Positions 5,150 to 6,962 of a stretch of DNA of 6,962 nucleotides are shown here, in pieces. Every line of letters starts with the position of its first letter. Positions within the stretch are counted from its first letter, which is position 1. This DNA is from Pedosphaera sp. GTDB taxonomy: Bacteria > Verrucomicrobiota > Verrucomicrobiia > Limisphaerales > Pedosphaeraceae. The notes under the pieces are model-generated. The model was not told where the DNA came from, ran no database searches, and saw nothing but the letters and a program-made list of their open reading frames with translations. The stretch lies in NCBI GenBank assembly GCA_028293465.1, contig JAQGOT010000252.1:1-6962 (forward strand). Direction: 5' to 3'. The position numbers and the translations under genes were made by a program.

Positions 5150-5827
5150 TCACCGGCCAAAGAAGGCCTTGGCTTCCAATGCGTAGTCTGTGCAGATCCC
5201 ATCCACGTGCCAAGTTTTAAAATCCTGCCACCGGCGCTTTCTCGCCGCCGCATCGAAGCCGTGCAATTCCGGTGAAATGACGTAAAAAAGTCGTCCGGCC
5301 TGCTGCACTTGTCGCACATCCTCCGCAGTCAGCCACAAGGAGTCAAACTCATCAGCCCAGACGATGTCGCCGGGGATGCCCAGGCATTGTGAAAGCGGTT
5401 CCTGGCGGTCACTCAGCCGGGACGCGAGCCGGACGTGGCGGCTGTCGGGCAGGGCCTTGAGTTTCCGTTGAGCTGCCCCGGGAGTCTTGGGTTCAAGCAA
5501 TTCAAAATCGAAGAAAAAGCTCCGCTGGCCCAACCGACCCGAGTTCATCAGCTCGATCAAGGCCGGTTCGTAACCGAGTTCCTTGACGTTGATCGCCAGT
5601 TCGGCCGAGGGATATTGGTTGAACAATTCACTATACGCTTCAAGGCTGTTTTCCGGCGAGCGGGGGTGAGGATCGTGGCTGATGTAAAAGCGACCGGCAT
5701 CATCGCGGCGGAGATCGGTTTCCAAGCCGAAACCGGCCGCCAAAGCGCCGGCACAAGCAGCGATCGAATTTTCAACCACGGAATGCGGCCCGGTCAGGTT
5801 CGCGCGATGAGCAAGAATGACGGTCAT
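5150..5827 (-). CDS. Glycerophosphodiester phosphodiesterase-like (PLC-like) enzyme
   Basis: This encodes 225 residues from ATG 5827-5825. The protein has the N-terminal catalytic pattern of the GDPD/PLC-like TIM-barrel family: His7-Arg8, Glu19-Asn20, Glu36-x-Asp38 and His51-Asp52, plus Lys82 in AINVKELG. GDPD enzymes use metal-coordinating Glu/Asp and two His to cleave glycerol-phosphodiesters. The C-terminal part (VWADEFDSLWL, FYVISPELHG, DGICTDYALEAKAF) fits a short subfamily that I recognise from polysaccharide loci. There is no signal peptide or membrane helix, so the enzyme seems cytoplasmic, which argues against simple scavenging of outside phosphodiesters. It lies 89 bases after the glycosyltransferase-methyltransferase gene and on the same strand as the cupin-HAD-transferase triplet. 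The likely substrate is a phosphodiester intermediate or a glycerophosphoryl-linked glycan; this is inference. No Shine-Dalgarno sequence precedes the start. Confidence 0.82.
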   Translation of the reverse strand: MTVILAHRANLTGPHSVVENSIAACAGALAAGFGLETDLRRDDAGRFYISHDPHPRSPENSLEAYSELFNQYPSAELAINVKELGYEPALIELMNSGRLGQRSFFFDFELLEPKTPGAAQRKLKALPDSRHVRLASRLSDRQEPLSQCLGIPGDIVWADEFDSLWLTAEDVRQVQQAGRLFYVISPELHGFDAAARKRRWQDFKTWHVDGICTDYALEAKAFFGR

Positions 5828-5845
5828 GAGGATTTCATGTTCGTG

Positions 5846-5860
5846 CCTTGATGCTCAAGG
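5846..5860. repeat. Short perfect hairpin CCTTGA-TGC-TCAAGG
   Basis: Six-base perfect arms (5846-5851 and 5855-5860) flank a three-base loop in the 89-base gap between the glycosyltransferase-methyltransferase stop (5917) and the phosphodiesterase start (5827). No T-run follows on either strand, so it may be a minor RNA structure or chance. Confidence 0.25.
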
Positions 5861-5916
5861 GTTGGAGGAGAGGATCGACAATCTCATGGGGCTGATGCGG
5901 GTATGCACGGAGACTA

Positions 5917-6962
5917 CTAGGCGGTCGCGAGTCCGGTTGGTTGGCGGTTACTCCCATCCCGATTCACCCCGTTTACCGCCGCGACCGTGATGTCGACCGG
6001 CACTTTTTTTGCGATGCCGATAACCGATAGTCCTTTCCAAGGCAGGATCGGTTCTGCAGCCCGGAAAATAGGGCAGAAGAGGTTGTAAACTTTTGCCTGC
6101 CACGGTTTCAACGCGCGTTGGCCGCAGATTTTGCTGCTGATCACCCAAGCCGGTGTTCCAGCGCGGTTGAAGGTGAATTCGCGTTCCAAGGTGAAACCTG
6201 CAGCCTCCAATTTTACGGCAATTTCGCGCGTTTCATACCGCCGGACATGGCCAAGCTCGGCATCCAGGGAACTCCAGAGCTTCGGACCGCGTGGAACGAG
6301 CAGGATGATGCGGCAATTTGCAGGCACAACCCGGTGAATGTGCCGGAGGGCAGCGGCGTCGTTTTGCAGGTTCTCAAGGACGTTCAAGCAGACCACGGTG
6401 TCGGGCCTGAAGTTTTCCAGAGCTGCGTAATCGTCCGGGATGGTCAGGTCCAACTTCGTGACTTCAATGCGCGGCGAGTGCCCGAATTTCCGCCGGAGGC
6501 GTTCGAGATGAACGGGGCTGTAATCACTGGCAAGGATGGCGGCCCCGGTTGTTTTAAGCCAGCGCGTCAAGTTGCCGGTGCCACTGCCCAACTCCGCGAT
6601 GCGAGAACCGAGCCAAGGCTTGATGGCGTCAAATGTCCATTCATTCAGGCGCGGTGCGTGCTCCAACGCGTCGTGGGTGATTTTGGCGGGGGCCGCGTAA
6701 TTGAGGGAGAGACCGTATTTTGCAATGAACCAAAAAGCGGCGACGCCGTCCTTCCAACCGATCTTCTTGCCTTCTTCATAGGTCCGCCCGTTGTAATTGA
6801 TGGGCACCTCGTAGATCCGCCAGCGGTTGTGCGCCACCTTGGCTGTGATTTCCGGCTCAATGCCAAACCGACAGCTTTCCAGCGGAATGGTTTTCAGCAA
6901 CTCCAGCCGGAACGCCTTGTAGCAGGTTTCCATGTCGGTGAGGTTCAGGTCGTTCAACGCAT
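5917..6962 (-). CDS. Bifunctional glycosyltransferase 2 / class I SAM methyltransferase, C-terminal part (5' truncated)
   Basis: The frame is open to the right edge, so the true start lies outside; about 347 residues are visible, ending at TAG 5919-5917. Numbering from the TTG-coded Leu at 6957, the first 80 or so residues are the end of a DPM1-like GT2 domain (LNLTDMETCYKAFR, GIEPEITAKV, YEVPINYNGRTYEEGKKIGW). Such enzymes move a sugar from a nucleotide donor onto a polyprenyl phosphate or glycan. A Rossmann methyltransferase follows: motif I AELGSGTGNL (121-130), an acidic SDYSP (144-148), CLNVLENLQND (190-200) and LGHVRRYE (235-242), ending near GLSVIGIAKK. The GT2-methyltransferase fusion is a known arrangement in several environmental phyla. 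The methyl acceptor is unknown but could be the transferred sugar or the lipid carrier product. The last 30 or so residues after GIAKK look unstructured. It is probably the first visible gene of the minus-strand glycan cluster. Confidence 0.88.
   Translation of the reverse strand, partial: ALNDLNLTDMETCYKAFRLELLKTIPLESCRFGIEPEITAKVAHNRWRIYEVPINYNGRTYEEGKKIGWKDGVAAFWFIAKYGLSLNYAAPAKITHDALEHAPRLNEWTFDAIKPWLGSRIAELGSGTGNLTRWLKTTGAAILASDYSPVHLERLRRKFGHSPRIEVTKLDLTIPDDYAALENFRPDTVVCLNVLENLQNDAAALRHIHRVVPANCRIILLVPRGPKLWSSLDAELGHVRRYETREIAVKLEAAGFTLEREFTFNRAGTPAWVISSKICGQRALKPWQAKVYNLFCPIFRAAEPILPWKGLSVIGIAKKVPVDITVAAVNGVNRDGSNRQPTGLATA

Overview
The window carries seven intact protein genes, two genes cut by its edges and one broken gene. 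They fall into a plus-strand half (about 1-2764) and a minus-strand half (about 2803-6962) that converge near 2765-2802. Base composition is moderately GC-rich. Clear Shine-Dalgarno sequences are mostly absent. The bifunctional glycosyltransferase-methyltransferase, the DUF2071 protein beside thiamin genes and the MscS channel together suggest a free-living bacterium, most likely Verrucomicrobiota (Pedosphaera/Limisphaerales type). That placement rests on protein style only, since there is no rRNA or other marker gene here.

Plus strand: the 3' end of thiH (2-iminoacetate synthase), a DUF2071 gene and thiS (sulfur carrier, ending Gly-Gly) lie close together and probably form the tail of a thiamin-thiazole operon, with the DUF2071 gene between two thiamin genes. 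A 121-base gap with inverted repeats follows, then a small-conductance mechanosensitive channel gene (MscS family) that begins with a hydrophobic leader.

Minus strand, read from the right edge leftwards: a glycosyltransferase 2 / SAM-methyltransferase fusion (5' end outside the window), a glycerophosphodiesterase-like phosphodiesterase, a Phd/YefM-type antitoxin followed by the C-terminal remnant of its RelE/ParE-type toxin, and a tight triplet of cupin, HAD phosphatase/mutase and sugar-phosphate nucleotidyltransferase (cupin/HAD overlap of 4 bases, HAD/transferase gap of 4 bases). The glycan-related genes look like part of a surface polysaccharide or glycolipid locus: the triplet could supply an activated sugar or polyol, and the fusion protein and phosphodiesterase could act on a lipid-linked or phosphodiester-linked product.

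The most notable points are the decayed toxin-antitoxin module inside the glycan locus, the uncharacterised cupin-HAD-nucleotidyltransferase set with a nearby GDPD-like enzyme, and the DUF2071 gene between thiH and thiS. I found no tRNA, rRNA, CRISPR array, insertion sequence or replication origin.
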